Assembly: GCA_023374025.1 (NCBI GenBank)
Contig: SIJG01000098.1
Coordinates: 491,425 to 555,424 of the forward strand
Length of the DNA stretch: 64,000 bases
Source of the DNA: Heterodera schachtii
Lineage: Eukaryota > Nematoda > Chromadorea > Rhabditida > Heteroderidae
Direction of reading: 5' to 3'
The notes below the pieces were generated by a model. The model worked only from the letters and a program-made list of their open reading frames with translations. It had not been told where the DNA came from and did no database searches. Positions within the stretch are counted from its first letter, which is position 1. The number at the start of each line of letters is the position of its first letter. Positions 36,000-48,300 of this stretch are shown here, in pieces. Made by a program: the position numbers and the translations under genes.

Positions 36000-37260
36000 A
36001 GTATTCATTAAACTAACGAAATTATAGAGTTAAATAAGCGATTCGATAATTTTGATAATTTGAGCCGATTTAACTTATTTTATTTTTAATTGGTGTGACT
36101 TGTGATCTCTCTTTTAAATATTTATTCATTTTTAAAGGAAACTATTTCAAAATAAATTTTTAATGTAATATAGTAAAATAAGCAACAAAAAAAAAACAAA
36201 TAAACATGAATTAATACAAGACAAGAATAAAAAAGTAAAAAAGTTTTTGAATTTTTGTTAAATTCATTAAAAAAATAATCAATATAAAAAAAAAAATTTC
36301 AAGGTCTAAAATATATTAAACATACACTGAAAAACTCCCAAATTTCAAATTTTAAAGCCAATCTCTTTGAACCCTTCCGGGGGCTAAAGAACACCAAAAA
36401 ATTCAAAAAAAAAAAAAAAAAATTTATTAAAAAATGTGGTTATTTCCTGAAAATTTTATCCCATGAATCAATTTTAATTCTTGCTTGCAAATTATTTTCC
36501 GATAAAATTTTCTTCAAAATTCTATAAAATGAAAGAATTTTTTGCAATTTTAGCTGATAAATTAAAAAATTTCATATATTTACGTTATTCCGAATAAATG
36601 TTTAATTAATTTATTATCGAATATGCTTTTATTAAGTTTTTGTTGCTTATTTTCATATTTGTAATATCTCTATTTTATTTTATTTTAAACTCATCGTTTA
36701 TACAGTAGTAGACTGTATCTGACTGTTCCTCCCTCTTCTCCTTTTTTAAAAAGTGGTTTAATTTTATATTTATTTTCGAATTTTATGGATTTGTAAAATA
36801 CTATTTTTAAATGTTCTTATATTGAAATCATTAATTAATAAAAAATATATTTATTTGGAATATAATCATTTTATTTATGTAAAATAAAGTTTAATAAATT
36901 AATTTAATTTTTTACTTTTTATTCAGCACAAAATTAATAATTGATAAATATCATTTTTTATATTTCTCTTTGCTAATAATTTTTATGTTTTTTTTATTTC
37001 TCGCTTAAGAAGAGTCGCTCTTTCATTTGCGGTGAATTGATGTTAAATTTATGGGTTATCAATTTTTTTATTTTATCATTTTGTATTGTATTATTTATTA
37101 TTGTTTGCTCCATTTTGTTAATTTACTAACATTTCATAGAATAAATTAAATAATATTCCATTTTTTATTTACTTTTAATATTCTTTTTGTCAATGATAAA
37201 TTATTCTTTTCCTAATTTTCTACAAAATATTTATATATTTTTTAATTGATTTATTTGCAT
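36000..37260 (-). repeat. X segment, inverted copy
   Basis: Inverted relative to 20640-21916. It has the GAACCCTTCCGGGGGCTAAA block (36369), the hairpin island (36686-36745), the AAGAG-TCG-CTCTT hairpin (37010-37022) and TTCATAGAATAAATTAAAT. It lacks the 21925 transposon. Confidence 0.85.
36686..36745 (+). other. Hairpin island, 7-bp perfect stem
   Basis: ATACAGT (36700-36706) pairs with ACTGTAT (36712-36718) across AGTAG, next to TTTTAAACTCATCG (36684-36697). In the sister copy at 60510-60529 the stem is GTGCAGT/ACTGCAT: one A-T pair has become G-C by a change on both sides, and one A-T has become G.T. That keeps the pairing while changing sequence. In plus orientation the island is followed by CCCTCTTCTCCTTTTTT. 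Confidence 0.45.
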
Positions 37261-38268
37261 AATTAATAGAATTAATTAATTTAAAGAGAAGTAAAATTTT
37301 AATTGATATATCATCATCTGAAAATTAAAATTAATTATCAGTTATACTGTATTTATTGACAACACTTTATTGTTTACTAAATACATCTAAGTTCATTTTT
37401 GTATTTTTTTTTCACATCAAAATTTATTCATAAATTTAATTAAATTTTGATTTTTGCTTATTTCTTTTGTTTTTTTAGAATCTTCTATGACGGATTACCG
37501 CGAAATGAGCGTATAACGCCTTAATTGATTTAAATATTTATATAATTATTTTTATAAATGCTCAAATGTCATAGTTTTTCAATCTTTTTTCATAGAATTC
37601 TTTTTTTTGATGAATAATGATCTGAGTACATGAGAAATAAATTAAATGATGACAAATAATAATTTTTTTGCAATTGGAAAAATATTCGGACAATTTGGGA
37701 GGAATTTTAAATGAAAATGAATAAATTGGAGGAGCGACGGAGCAATGGGAGAGCGGCAATTAACGGACAGAGCACAAAAGTCAATTAAAATGAATTCAAA
37801 ATGACCCGCCCAAATAATATTTTGAAATTAATTTAGCAGATGTCGTAAAGAAAATTGCTATCTATAAAACTTTTTGTTGTCCATTTCAAATTAATTAATG
37901 GAAAATTGTTGAGCTTTTTTTAATCAAGGATTTTACGGACAATAGCAGAAGAAAAAATTTAATTAAAGTTAAAATAAATGTAAATAAATTTTATTTCAAA
38001 TTATTTTTACAGTGAATGTGAAGAGGAAGAGAACGGAAAAGAAGCTCGAGAGAGGGTAAAAGCATCAGTACAATTCTCGCTTTTCCTCCATTCGAATTAA
38101 TCACATCGCAAATTCCCATTTTTCCTTTTCCCTTAAACAGAAAAATTACGACTGAAAAAGTGTACACCCTTTTGTGCGGAGGGCCTTTTGCTGAAGACCC
38201 TTTTTTGTTTGGCAGGCCCAACGGAGTTGGCCTTAAGAACGAACGGACCGATCAGTATTTTGTTATAA
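37260..38268 (-). repeat. R1 repeat, inverted, 5'-truncated
   Basis: Inverted R1 from its 3' part (37310-37500, with TCTATGACGGATTACCGCG) to the GC-rich core (38010-38240). It lacks the first 150 bp or so of copy 1. The 76-codon minus frame at 37991-38221 has in-frame losses relative to the other copies and no ATG; it is not credited as a gene. Confidence 0.88.
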
Positions 38269-38319
38269 ACAAATGTATAAAATGCTTTTTCAGGGTATAA
38301 AAACTATCCTGTTTATTGA

Positions 38320-38489
38320 TCTCCCAAACTATCTACCGTTTTAGCTAATGAAGAGATAAACACCGAAAATGGACAAAAAATATCAGAGAGAGGAGCATTT
38401 CATGTTGAAAAAAATATATAAAGCAATGATTATTAAACATAACTAATTTCGCAGATAGTCTTTTAGATGGGTTAGAAAAATTAGATTGA
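38320..38489 (+). pseudogene. Unrecognised gene fragment, possibly two exons
   Basis: A 33-codon open stretch (38320-38421) includes LANEEINTENGQKISERG, with a possible acceptor CCGTTTTAG at 38344. About 30 bp on, AATTTCGCAG (38445-38454) is followed by a frame SLLDGLEKLD and TGA at 38487-38489. Composition is more protein-like than the neighbouring AT-rich frames. There is no clear donor for the first part and no start, so I regard it as a decayed 3' piece of a gene. No family recognised. Confidence 0.25.
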
Positions 38490-38520
38490 CATGAAAACAT
38501 TAAAACTATTACAAAAAATT

Positions 38521-38536
38521 GGGGGGGGGGGGTGGG
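38521..38536 (+). repeat. Poly-G tract
   Basis: Twelve G, then T and GGG, in a region almost free of G runs. Such a tract can form a quadruplex or mark an assembly or sequencing problem. Confidence 0.85.
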
Positions 38537-38539
38537 TTT

Positions 38540-41500
38540 ATCTATAGGATATATGTATTATTTTTTTTAGAGGATGATAATATTTCTATACCCAAGACCA
38601 GATACTATTTTAGGATTTACATCTCTAGAAATTAATTAATAGCATTTAAAAAAGTATTCTGCTTTTTTTTTTTACCATCGACAACTAATTAATTATTTGA
38701 CTCAAATATTAGATAATTAATTAATTATTGGACTCAAATAAGATTTCATTAATTGAGGGAAATTGAAGTTTTTTGCGTTTATTATTTTATCATAATATCA
38801 ATAATATCTCTCACGCAGTATTATTGTTTTTAATTTCTCTTTCTCACATTGTTTTCTTTTTGTATTTTTCGGCATAATTTTTGCCATTTTTCATTTTGTT
38901 TACATTTTTTTTTGCTATTAAATGTTTTAATAGCATTTTGTTTTTAATTTACATTTACAAAACTAAATGAATTGGTAATTAGTGATATAATTTAATTTCT
39001 TTAAATATATAATAATTTTCTTTAAATTCTTGTTTTCTTCGTCTATGGATGATTGAGAATGCTCCGAGAGGCTTATATTATGGTGCATTTTGTTTATTAT
39101 TTTATTAAAACATTAAAATTTGATGGAAGTTTAATTTGCTAATTATTTTTAAAATTGGCATAATGAATTTTATTTTTATTTCTTTTGTATTTTGTATTTT
39201 TTCTATTATCAACTTTTAAAATGAATTATTATTTTTTTTATTTATCTTTAACTCATGCCTTTCGTCGTGATCATGATGTAGTCTGCTTGTACACGACCTT
39301 TTTCAAATATGAACAAATTTTTTATTCTTTTTTTTCTTTTTTTTAATACAATTTTTATATAGTGAAATAACTTTTTAACAGACAATCATTTTTATTAAAT
39401 ATTAATTAATTTAAGAGCACATCGATTAACAGTTTTAATCTTTGATTTTTTGATATTTTCTAAGTTTCACAATTAATGTAGTCTTAAATAAACAAAATAA
39501 ACTAAATGCTAAAATGAAATATAACAATATGATATGTTGGAGTTTTCATCGATTATAATATTATAATACTTATTTTTTTGATTTATATTCAAATGATTTT
39601 CTGAATTTTATGTTAATAGTCTTAAGATTAATTCTACTTTTATAAATTGAATGTTTTGTTAAATCATGAGAATTAATTATTTATTTAATATTTGTTTTAT
39701 ATGAATGGTTTAAAAATTTCGCTTGTCTGAGTTTTGCAACAGATTGTTTTCTTTTCATTGCTATGATTTGTTAGATAATGTAAATAATAATTTTTTGAGT
39801 TTTTTACTGTTTATTTTTTTAATAATTAGGCACATATAGAAAACGGACTAAACAATACCAAGAAAATAATATGTTGTTAGTTTAAGCAAAATTTTATTCA
39901 TTTGAATGTATAAAATTCATATTTTTATGTATATTTGGTTTTTTATTTTTTATTTTTAAATGGTATCAGATTTTTTTGGCTTTTTTAATGCAAATAATTA
40001 TTAAACTTGTGAATTACAAATGGGATAGTTTAAATTTTTGCATTTCTTTTATTAATTTGTAAGCGCTTAATCTCATTTTATTAAAATATTCATATTAAAT
40101 TATAATAAGTAATATTTGATTCGCTTTTTAAATTTTGTATTAATTCTATTATGTTATATTTCCCTTTAATTGTGTGTTTTTTTATATTAAAGTATTTATT
40201 ATGAGTCAAAATTAAAATTTGAACTATCCAAATTTATGTCCAAAAGTGCTGAAAGAAAAAAATGACATTCCATGTTTTACCCATACTTCAGTATTCATAA
40301 AATTTACTCAAGTAAAATGCAGTAAAAAATGAAATAGCGGTCTCTAAGCACCAAATTATCTAACAAAATAAAAAGAAAGACTTTTAAGCAATATTATTAG
40401 AAAATATCAAAAGAAGTGAAAAAATGACTAATGGAAAGAGAGAAAGACCATTAATTAATTAGCTAATTAGTGAGAGAAGGTGTGTTGCGTAGTTTTATAT
40501 TAATAATTTGGGTTTCTTAAGGATGTCCGTAAAACGAAAATTTAAAAATTAACAAAGACATTATTTTATAAATACTTTGTTTTTAGGATTTTTATAAATT
40601 ATCGAAATAAACAAATGAGAATTTTTAATTTAAGTTTTATATTAAAAAAAAATATTCAGTTGTTTGAATGAATATTTTTTAATTTTAGTTTAAAATATTT
40701 ATTAATTTATTTATTCTTCGCTAAATATGCCTTATATATTTTATATATTTTTTCATTTTCCATTTTTTTCTCATGAAATTTTAACTTTCTTTTTCTTTGT
40801 TCCTATCCCCAAATTTTGTTAATGTTTCAACATTACATAAGTTTACGTTCGAACTCAATTATTTGATTGTTTGTTTTTAAATTTTCAAATTTTCTAGTTT
40901 ATTTTCTCAATCTTTTTCTTTTATATTACGGTTATTTTCAAATTAGGTCGTTTATCATATTTATTTATGCACAATTAAGAAATTTCTTTTTTATGCTTTA
41001 TTCGAAAGTTTATTGAAATTTAGATTTTAATAAATTATTATCTGTTATTTACATTATTTATCTATCATCATTATTTTAATTAATAGAAATATATTTGTTA
41101 AATAGGATTATTTAATTTTAACATTTAATTTTATTAAGTTTATTAATTAAAAAATATCATTAATACACATTAATAAAGTTAAATTTAGTACTATAATTTT
41201 TAAATATATAAATATTTTTGAGCAGTGTAAAAGGCACATTAACTATTTATTAAATTAAAAAATTGCTTTTCAATTTTTTATATGAGTTTTTTATAAAGTA
41301 TATTCTCCTCCCATATTATATAATTTATTCATTATTTAACCGTTTTATAATATTTTTGAATTGAAAACTTATTTATTTTTTTTAATTTAAAAGTTAAATT
41401 AGGGATCGCAATTTTTCCTCACTGCTCACCATTGTATTATAATGGCACATATGTAGTTATGCACAATGTAAGACAAATTAATTTTTTTTAGAAAATTTTT

Positions 41501-41980
41501 ATGGAATTAGTTTTATAATATTTATATTTTTATATTTTTTTTTTACTTTTAAAGATTATTACATGTCATCAACTAAAAAAAAGCATTAATTCTTAAAATT
41601 TTATTATTATTTAATAAAAAAAATTATTTTGATAATATACTTTTTTTTAATCCAATTTTTGCTCCGGTTGTGTATTTTTTAAGAAGATTTATCATTAAAT
41701 AATGAATACGCATAAATGAATGGTTTTTTCAAACTGGTTTTGTATTAACTTATTCAATATTTAATATTTTTCAGATTAAATAATAAATCATTTACGCTTT
41801 AAACTATTTTATCACTTAACTTAATTCAAAAAATATCTTATTTTTCCGACTCTTTCATTATGAAAGGCTTGTAATAATTTAAATTTTTGATTTTTTTATT
41901 GATAATTTTCTGAGCATCGTAAATAACGTAATCTTATAAAAGGCAATTTATTTTTTATATATAATGTATTTTGTTGGCAG
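38540..41980. other. T-rich intergenic DNA
   Basis: No gene. Islands at 39040-39090 (TGCTCCGAGAGGC), 39253-39300, 40425-40495 and 41400-41460. The stretch 40030-40200 is an inverted, diverged copy of 14500-14830 (TTTGTAAGCGCTTAATCTCA). Confidence 0.5.
39250..39300 (+). other. Hairpin island with TTAACTCATG box
   Basis: TTTATCTTTAACTCATGCC is followed by GTCGTG (39264-39269), which pairs perfectly with CACGAC (39292-39297) over a 22-base loop, then CTTTTT. The box is the inverted form of CATGAGTTTAAA, at the same distance as in the X islands, although the surrounding sequence is otherwise different. Confidence 0.35.
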
Positions 41981-41999
41981 ACGATTAACAAAATAAAAT

Positions 42000-42340
42000 A
42001 TAAAAATAATATAATCTAACTATTCATTTACACACTTTGATTAATATTAATTAATTGGTAATTAGGAAAACCAAAAAATTTAAGAAAGCTATTTAAAAGT
42101 TATTCAAATAGTACTGTAATAAAATTTAATTTTGTTTTGTTTAAGAAATGCTATACGAGTTTTTCTAGAAAAATATTCGGCCACATATTTTTTAATATTA
42201 AAAGTTATTTTAAAGATTTATAAATTATTTAATAAGAATAATTAAATAAAATAGAAATAAGTTCATCATTATTCGAGAGTAAAAATGAATAAATAAAAAG
42301 ACAAAAACAACTTAACAAAATAAAATACATTAATTCATTA
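42000..42340. other. AT-rich DNA at the right edge of the T-rich block
   Basis: Strand bias returns to A-rich around 41980-42240. No gene. Confidence 0.45.
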
Positions 42341-42790
42341 AATATTTCACCTAATTAGCGGAAAAAAAAACAAAAAATTGACAAATTAAAGAGCAAATAT
42401 TTATTCAATTAAAAATACTTTTGCTCATTACGTTGACAAGAAGGGCCATTTGCCAGCAGCAGAAGTTTATAAGAAAAAATCGACAAAATACAGAAAAATT
42501 ATTTTTAAGAAAAATAAATATTAAAATTTAATATAAATTTTAAAAATTGCGCAAAATACTGCTTAATTATTTATATAATCTAAAAATCTGATTAAGAAAT
42601 TAAAACCACATATTAAAATGACAGGCGAAGAAGACGGACGAACCCTAGGGAGCGTCAAAAACAAGAGTTTAATATAAATAAAAAATGCCGATAATCCAAA
42701 TTATAAAAAATAAATTAATAATATTTAATTTAAATATTTTAATAAAGTAAGACTAATTACTTAGGTGAAAATTTTAACAAATTCTTAAAA
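42340..42790 (+). repeat. W repeat, copy 2
   Basis: Direct, diverged copy of 14230-14840: GACAAATTAAAGAGCAAA, GTTGACAAGAAGGGCC, CACATATTAAAATGAC, then the island and CAAGAGTTTAATATAAAT, with AAATGCCGATAATCC after it. Confidence 0.75.
42618..42682 (-). other. GC-rich island with GAGTTTAA box
   Basis: The island GACAGGCGAAGAAGACGG to GAGCGTC can pair GACG with CGTC around the palindrome CCCTAGGG. It differs from the homologous island at 14662 although both flanks match. Confidence 0.35.
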
Positions 42791-42799
42791 TGAAATAAA

Positions 42800-43680
42800 T
42801 GTAAAATTTAAAACATTTCTTTTTAATTCTCAATTTTAAATATTTTATTTACATCGAATAAGCTAAAACTGTATCCATTTAATAATAAAACAAAAATAAA
42901 TATACATATAAAAAATTTATTGGAAATTTAATTAAAAAAATAAAACAATATCCCTCATTTATTAATTATTTAATTTAAAATGGAAAAATATCAAATACAC
43001 TTTTATTTTGTCATTAAAATATTTTTAAATTGGTAATGTATTTATTAGAGATGGAAATTTTAAACAAATAAAAGACACGAATTTTGAAAATGTTGATTTT
43101 CTTGTTCATTTCGTAGTTGTCAGAATGATGTTAAATTTTGCAGGAAAATAGTTTAGTATAAGGGCTTTCTGTCTGCAAATTTCAAAGAATTTCAATAAAA
43201 TATTATTTTTAATAATCTGCACCTTTTTATAAAACTGGAGAATTTCACAGAAATTTTTACGAATTTTCAAGTTAAATAAAAAAAATTTATGCACCCAAAC
43301 CCTTTAACGAGAAATGGGATTATAATTAATATTATAGAAAAAAAAATCAAATAAATCGTTCAAAAAAGCATTAAATTAATAAATTAAAACCAAATTAATT
43401 GAATTAATTAAAATAAAGGACATCAGGGACGAATCCCAGCCTATTGAAACTATATCATTTGAAAAAGGCAAATTAAAATGCAAAAAATGATTAGAATTTA
43501 AAGTAATAATAAAAAAATGAAAACAATTAGTTGAACAAAAAATACTATTTTTGGGGTTTTCTAATTACCATTTAATAATGTTAATCGTTCTGTTTGCTCT
43601 ACAAAATATTTTTTATTAAGTAAAATTTAATTCTAAAAAATCAGCAAAAAATTAATTTACCGCAAACCAATTGAATTGAC
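42800..43680. other. AT-rich intergenic DNA with foldback-arm fragment
   Basis: At 43113-43175 GTAGTTGTCAGAATGATG and TTTTGCAGGAAAATAG match one arm of the foldback family. The 62-codon minus frame here lies in that fragment and is rejected. Confidence 0.5.
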
Positions 43681-43689
43681 CGATAAACA

Positions 43690-44290
43690 TTATCAAAACA
43701 AAACTAAGTATAATGAAAAAGTCGAGTCACAAAAAAATAGAATATTCGAAATAAAAAAATTAACAAATTATTGAGGCAAAAATAATGTAAAATAAAAAAA
43801 AATTACCATATTCCAAATATTTTTAAATTAATTAATATCTAAACAATCTCAGGTTTTAATGTGTCAAAACCATAACATTAAAAAATGATAATTTTCAAAT
43901 CCATAAACTTGAAAAAATATATAAATTACTCACTTTTTAACAAAAGCGATGTGAATGAAGTCGCAGAAATGCTCTACGATTACTGCAAGAAAAAATGAGT
44001 TTAAAAGTTCAACAAAATGAAAAGTCGAAATAATAAAATAAATATATGCTAAAATTAATAAAATTAACCATTACAGAGGCAAAAATAATTGAAAAATTAA
44101 AACAATTACAAATATTCTAAATATTTTAAAATTATCATCTAAATAACTCAGATTTTAACATGTCAAAACCAGAACATTAAAAATGAAATTTTCGTGTCAA
44201 TGAATTCTAAAAAAATTACTAAGAGGCAAGAAGACCTTCTAAATGATCAATAAGAAAACATGAGTTTAAAGATAAATTTAAAAAAGAGAT
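43690..44290 (+). repeat. Two tandem units of about 290 bp (V repeat)
   Basis: Units of about 43690-44005 and 44012-44290 share GCAAAAATAATxxAAAA, TCTCAGGTTTTAA / CTCAGATTTTAA, GTGTCAAAACCA / ATGTCAAAACCA and end in ATGAGTTTAAA boxes. A third unit is at 54780-55085. Islands before the box differ: CGATGTGAATGAAGTCGC with GCAG/CTGC pairing in the first, GGCAAGAAGACCTTCT in the second. Confidence 0.7.
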
Positions 44291-44299
44291 ATTCCAATT

Positions 44300-46440
44300 A
44301 TAAAAATAATTATCAAAATTTTAATAATTTAATATTATTTTAATCAATGTGGGAATAATTTTTAAATGGCAATAAAATGTAAAAAATAAGAACATAAAAT
44401 GAATGTAAAAAATAAAATAATAAAACAGAGAATAAAGTCTCTCGTGGAAACTTGAATTTTTAACTTTTGTACTTTTTCCATCATTATTTTCAACCCCAAA
44501 TAAATAATTTTTAATCAGTTTTTGAATTTTTGTACATATTTATGAAAATGGTAAAAAAATTCTACAAACGTTAACTAACTTTGTAACAAAAATTATTATT
44601 GTTAAAAAAATAAATGGTAAAAACTCGGAAAATAAAATATTTTTTAATCAAATAAATATGCTTTTCCAAAACAAATCAACATTTGATTAATTCTTTAATA
44701 AAAAAGTATCTTTTTTACCCATCGAATGATCAAACTTTGGTAAAAAAAAATAACAATTAAAAAAACAATAAATTATAGAAACAAATATCAATTAAAATAT
44801 TATTTCACATAAAATTATTACTTATTTAGAGAATGTCCATCATCACTCCTATTCAACGTCAATAATCTGACACTTATCATGATTAATGAAAGAAATAAAT
44901 ACCATATAGCAAATTATAATTATAAATTAACAATATAAAACCTAAATAAATTTTCACGGCGAATTTCTTCCGAAATTTCACAGTAAGGAGTGAAATTCAT
45001 TTAAATTGGAAAGTGATCGGAGAAACGAGACCCTCATATAACGTTCTCTAATTGTTGATTTTTAATACTCATTAGAACAAAGCAATTAATCAGCAAAAAA
45101 AGGAATTAATACCGAAAGTTTGCGGACAATTTCGGGAAAAAAATAAAAAATAATTTCTAAAAATGGAATGCAAATGGATAAACACAAAACAAACACAAAA
45201 ATAGCATATATAATATGATAATTTACCCAATTTTGGTGTATGATGGGAACCGGGCATAAATTTTCATATAAATTTTTTTGAAATTATAATTATTGTATTA
45301 TTTATTTCATCGAATTGAATATTTTAAATATCAATTCAGAAACTTGAGAATTTATCAATTTTTATAAATAGTTCATTATCTAGAAAATTCGCATAATTCT
45401 CAATGACAAAAAAGGATAAATAAAAACTTAAAAGCATTTGAAAATAAATTGAAATTAAAATAATTGAATTCAACAAAAATATAACTTTGAAGGCCATTAA
45501 ACACAGGAAAAGGTTTGGCACCTAACCATGAAAAATTAAAAAATAATAATAATAATTTATCAGTTAATCAAAAATTTTTTACAAAGGTAAGAAATTAAAA
45601 AATCCTAGTCATTATTAAAGAAAAAAATAATTTCTCAATTCAAAAATTGAAATCAAATTACTTTTTAGTCCTAATATAACTTCTAAAATTTTGCAGGTTA
45701 ATTGAATAAATGAGTTTAGTAATTTTGCAAAAATCATTTTTATGTGATTAAAATAATTCAACCCTTTAACAGTTTTCTTATGCGTACATAATTGGAACAA
45801 AAAATATACAAAAAATAAAATGTTCTTAAATTAATGTACATATTTCAACATTTTGGAAGAGGGTTTGGGTCAATTATAAATATATGAGAAACGAAATTAT
45901 AACAATTTTGTTTGATATAGATTAAATACTTAATAAATATTTCAACAATAATAGAATTTTAAATATTAAAAAAAATTTTTAAAAATTTTTTTGAATAAAA
46001 ATAAGAAATTAAAAATAAAAACATAAAAATGAATTTTATAAGGCATACACAATCGGAATTGGAAAGTGAAACTCACTATTAATATTTTTAATCAATTAAC
46101 AGAAATAAAATAAAAAATAATTAATATTTTGCTATTATTTGTGAAAAATATATTAAAATTTTAGCTAAGCATTGTTAAAATTATGAAAACAACGGACAGA
46201 ACGATATAGTAATTAAATCATAATAAAATGAAATTTCGAAAAATAAAACAAAACTAATTTTATAACAATTAATAAGATAAAGAAATGGTAATTATAGAAA
46301 TAAACAAATCCGCAAACAAGTTCGGCTTCGAATAGAGCATCATATGAGAATTAAAAATATGAATAAATTCTATACAAAAAACTCAATTCATTAACGAGAA
46401 TGAGTTGATAATTAATATTTTACAATAGTAAAAAACAATA
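44300..46440. other. A-rich intergenic DNA
   Basis: No gene recognised. GC-richer patches at 44830-44880 and 44960-45045. In the latter a plus frame without ATG (phrase SEIHLNWKVIGETRP) is open for about 33 codons to TAA at 45051. It could be a relict exon but is within chance expectation. Confidence 0.45.
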
Positions 46441-46448
46441 GTTTAATA

Positions 46449-47042
46449 CAGGGCTGCCATCGTCCATGCTCCGTTTCCAAGGACGAGTATGCCGATTTGC
46501 AAGGACATAGTGGGGAAAATTCATGAAATCAAATGAAAAATGGTTAATATTTATTCAAATGGCTCGTCTCTTTTCGCCAGAATGGGTTTTTTCCAACATT
46601 TTTTTGTTTCCGCTGATTATTTTCCTCATTTGCTACGACTTTTTTTCTGCTTTAAAAACGCTTTTTTTGCGGCGCGTTTTTCATAAAATTTTGTGGGACA
46701 AGGGGGGGGGGATCCGGGGGGGGGGGGGAAATTATTAATAGGTTCTTCCAAAATTGATCATTTTTAAGCATCAAATTTTTAAAAAATAAAAAAAAGGTCC
46801 AGGCGGTGCCGATAGGCACCACCGGGAAAAAAATTGGGAATTTTTGTGCAATTTCGTATCAGATTTTGCACAAAATATGCTAGAAATTCAAAAATTTATC
46901 TAATTTCCTTTGATTATTTTTTCCTTTTTTCAAATGCTAATTTCCAAGGACGTCCTTGGCATCCAAGGACATTTTTTATTTCCAAGGAAGAGAGTCAAAT
47001 TTCAAGGACGTCCTTGACATCCAAGGACGGATGGCAGCCCTG
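46449..47042. mobile_element. hAT-like non-autonomous element (CAGGGCTGCCATC)
   Basis: 594 bp with inverted ends CAGGGCTGCCATCGTCC / GGACGGATGGCAGCCCTG and an exact 8-bp target duplication GTTTAATA (46441-46448, 47043-47050). The interior repeats CCAAGGACGTCC near both ends, has a hairpin GGCGGTGCC-GATA-GGCACCACC (about 46803-46824), and two G tracts. The frames at 46523-46738 and 46834-47163 are fortuitous. It shares CAGGGCTGC with the element at 26237, so the two may use one transposase. Confidence 0.92.
46702..46728 (+). repeat. Two poly-G tracts inside the transposon
   Basis: Ten G, ATCC, then thirteen G. Strong quadruplex-forming potential, or a collapsed or unstable sequence. Confidence 0.85.
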
Positions 47043-47199
47043 GTTTAATAACTCAAAAAGCTTAATTAAAAATACAGCACAAATGAAAACATTCGAACCA
47101 AACAAAATTATTAACTTAAAAAGTTATTGTGAAGATAAAAATTCTAAAAAGAAATTTATATAAAAAAAAAAAAATGAAATTGCATTAAAATTATATTTG

Positions 47200-48300
47200 A
47201 TTTTCGGATCTCCTTGAAAATAAGAGAATGCCGGTGGCATTAAGTCTTAAGTGGATTAAGCAGAGAAAGGCATTTTTACTCACCAAATCAGTTTACTCCA
47301 TCTTTTTGTTCCAAAAACATGGTGAGCCAAAATTACAAAAGTATCAATGATAAAAATTTAAAATTTAATTATTATTTAAGTTTGTTTGCTAAATAATAAT
47401 CATAATTTAGCTTAATTTAATCAAATTAATCAATCTTGATATTGGAAGTATCTACCTAACCTCTAATATATTATTATAATATTTAAAACATCTAGTAAAA
47501 ATTTACAAAAATTATAACCAAATAATTCGAAAATTTAAACTATTAATTTGTCCTAACTTATTTGAAACTCCATAAAATTTTGAAATTTAACTGAAAAGAA
47601 CGAATATTTTAAATAATGGCTTTATTATTATAGAAAAATAGAATATAAAAGGAAAGCCAATTTTAATCATTGCGGAAATTAAACTCATTAAACGTTTTAA
47701 AATATCGAATTTCGCCACTCCTTCTTATTCAAAAGCAAACAATTAATTAGCAACTATTTTGAACGACGAATAAAAAAAGAAAATAAATTTAAAAAACAGC
47801 AATTTTAATTTTAATTAAAAATATAAACTTGATGACTCTTTAGAACGGCATAAGATAATTTAAATCGCTTTAAAATTATTTAAAAGACTGAAAATATTAT
47901 AATTATTTTTTTAACCCCCCTCCCCTCTTTCAATAGAAAGCATAAAATAATATGAAGTTACTGAGACTTAAAAATTTATACATTTATTAAGGAAAAAATT
48001 TTAAAAGAAATAATTTCAAAATTAATTTTTAAATTTAATTTAATAAAAATAACAAAAAAATAGAAATTATTTATATTCGAAAAGTATCCTAAATTAAAGA
48101 AGAAAAATTAATTATTTGCCCTATGGTAAACACTTTTATAAGACAAAAGAAAAATTACATAAACAAGTAAAAAAATATACAAAAAATGCCACAAAAACAA
48201 AACACAAATCTGTCCGTCTGAAAGAAGATGATTCAGATTGTTAAATAGAAGAAAAATTCATTGTTCAAAAACGATGACACAAAAAATAAAAACAGAAATT
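47200..48300. other. A-rich intergenic DNA, weak exon signal
   Basis: No confirmed gene. On the minus strand a consensus donor GGTGAGTAAAA (about 47284-47275) follows a short frame reading LAHHVFGTKRWSKLI. The plus strand is open here as well, so coding is unproven. The stretch 47598-47735 is a diverged copy of 56650-56765 (AATGGCTTTATTATTATAG, ATCGAATTTCGCCACTC). AATCTG/CAGATT can pair at 48206-48238. Confidence 0.4.

Larger units (their letters stand above)
31412..41980 (-). other. T-rich block, strand-inverted relative to the rest
   Basis: Across this stretch T clearly exceeds A on the plus strand, whereas most of the remainder is A-rich. Repeats recognised inside (W at 40030, X and R1 at 36000-38268, Y at 35310-35990, a piece of 51020-51420 at 34990-35300, a piece of 61390-61570 at 34550-34690) are all inverted relative to copies outside. 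This is best explained as an inverted block whose edges lie near 31411 (the end of the duplication) and about 41980. It contains no recognised complete gene. Confidence 0.65.

Noticed and set aside
46523..47163. Two frames of 71 and 109 codons
   Set aside because: Inside or overrunning the 46449-47042 transposon; poly-G and CCAAGGAC repeats read as protein.
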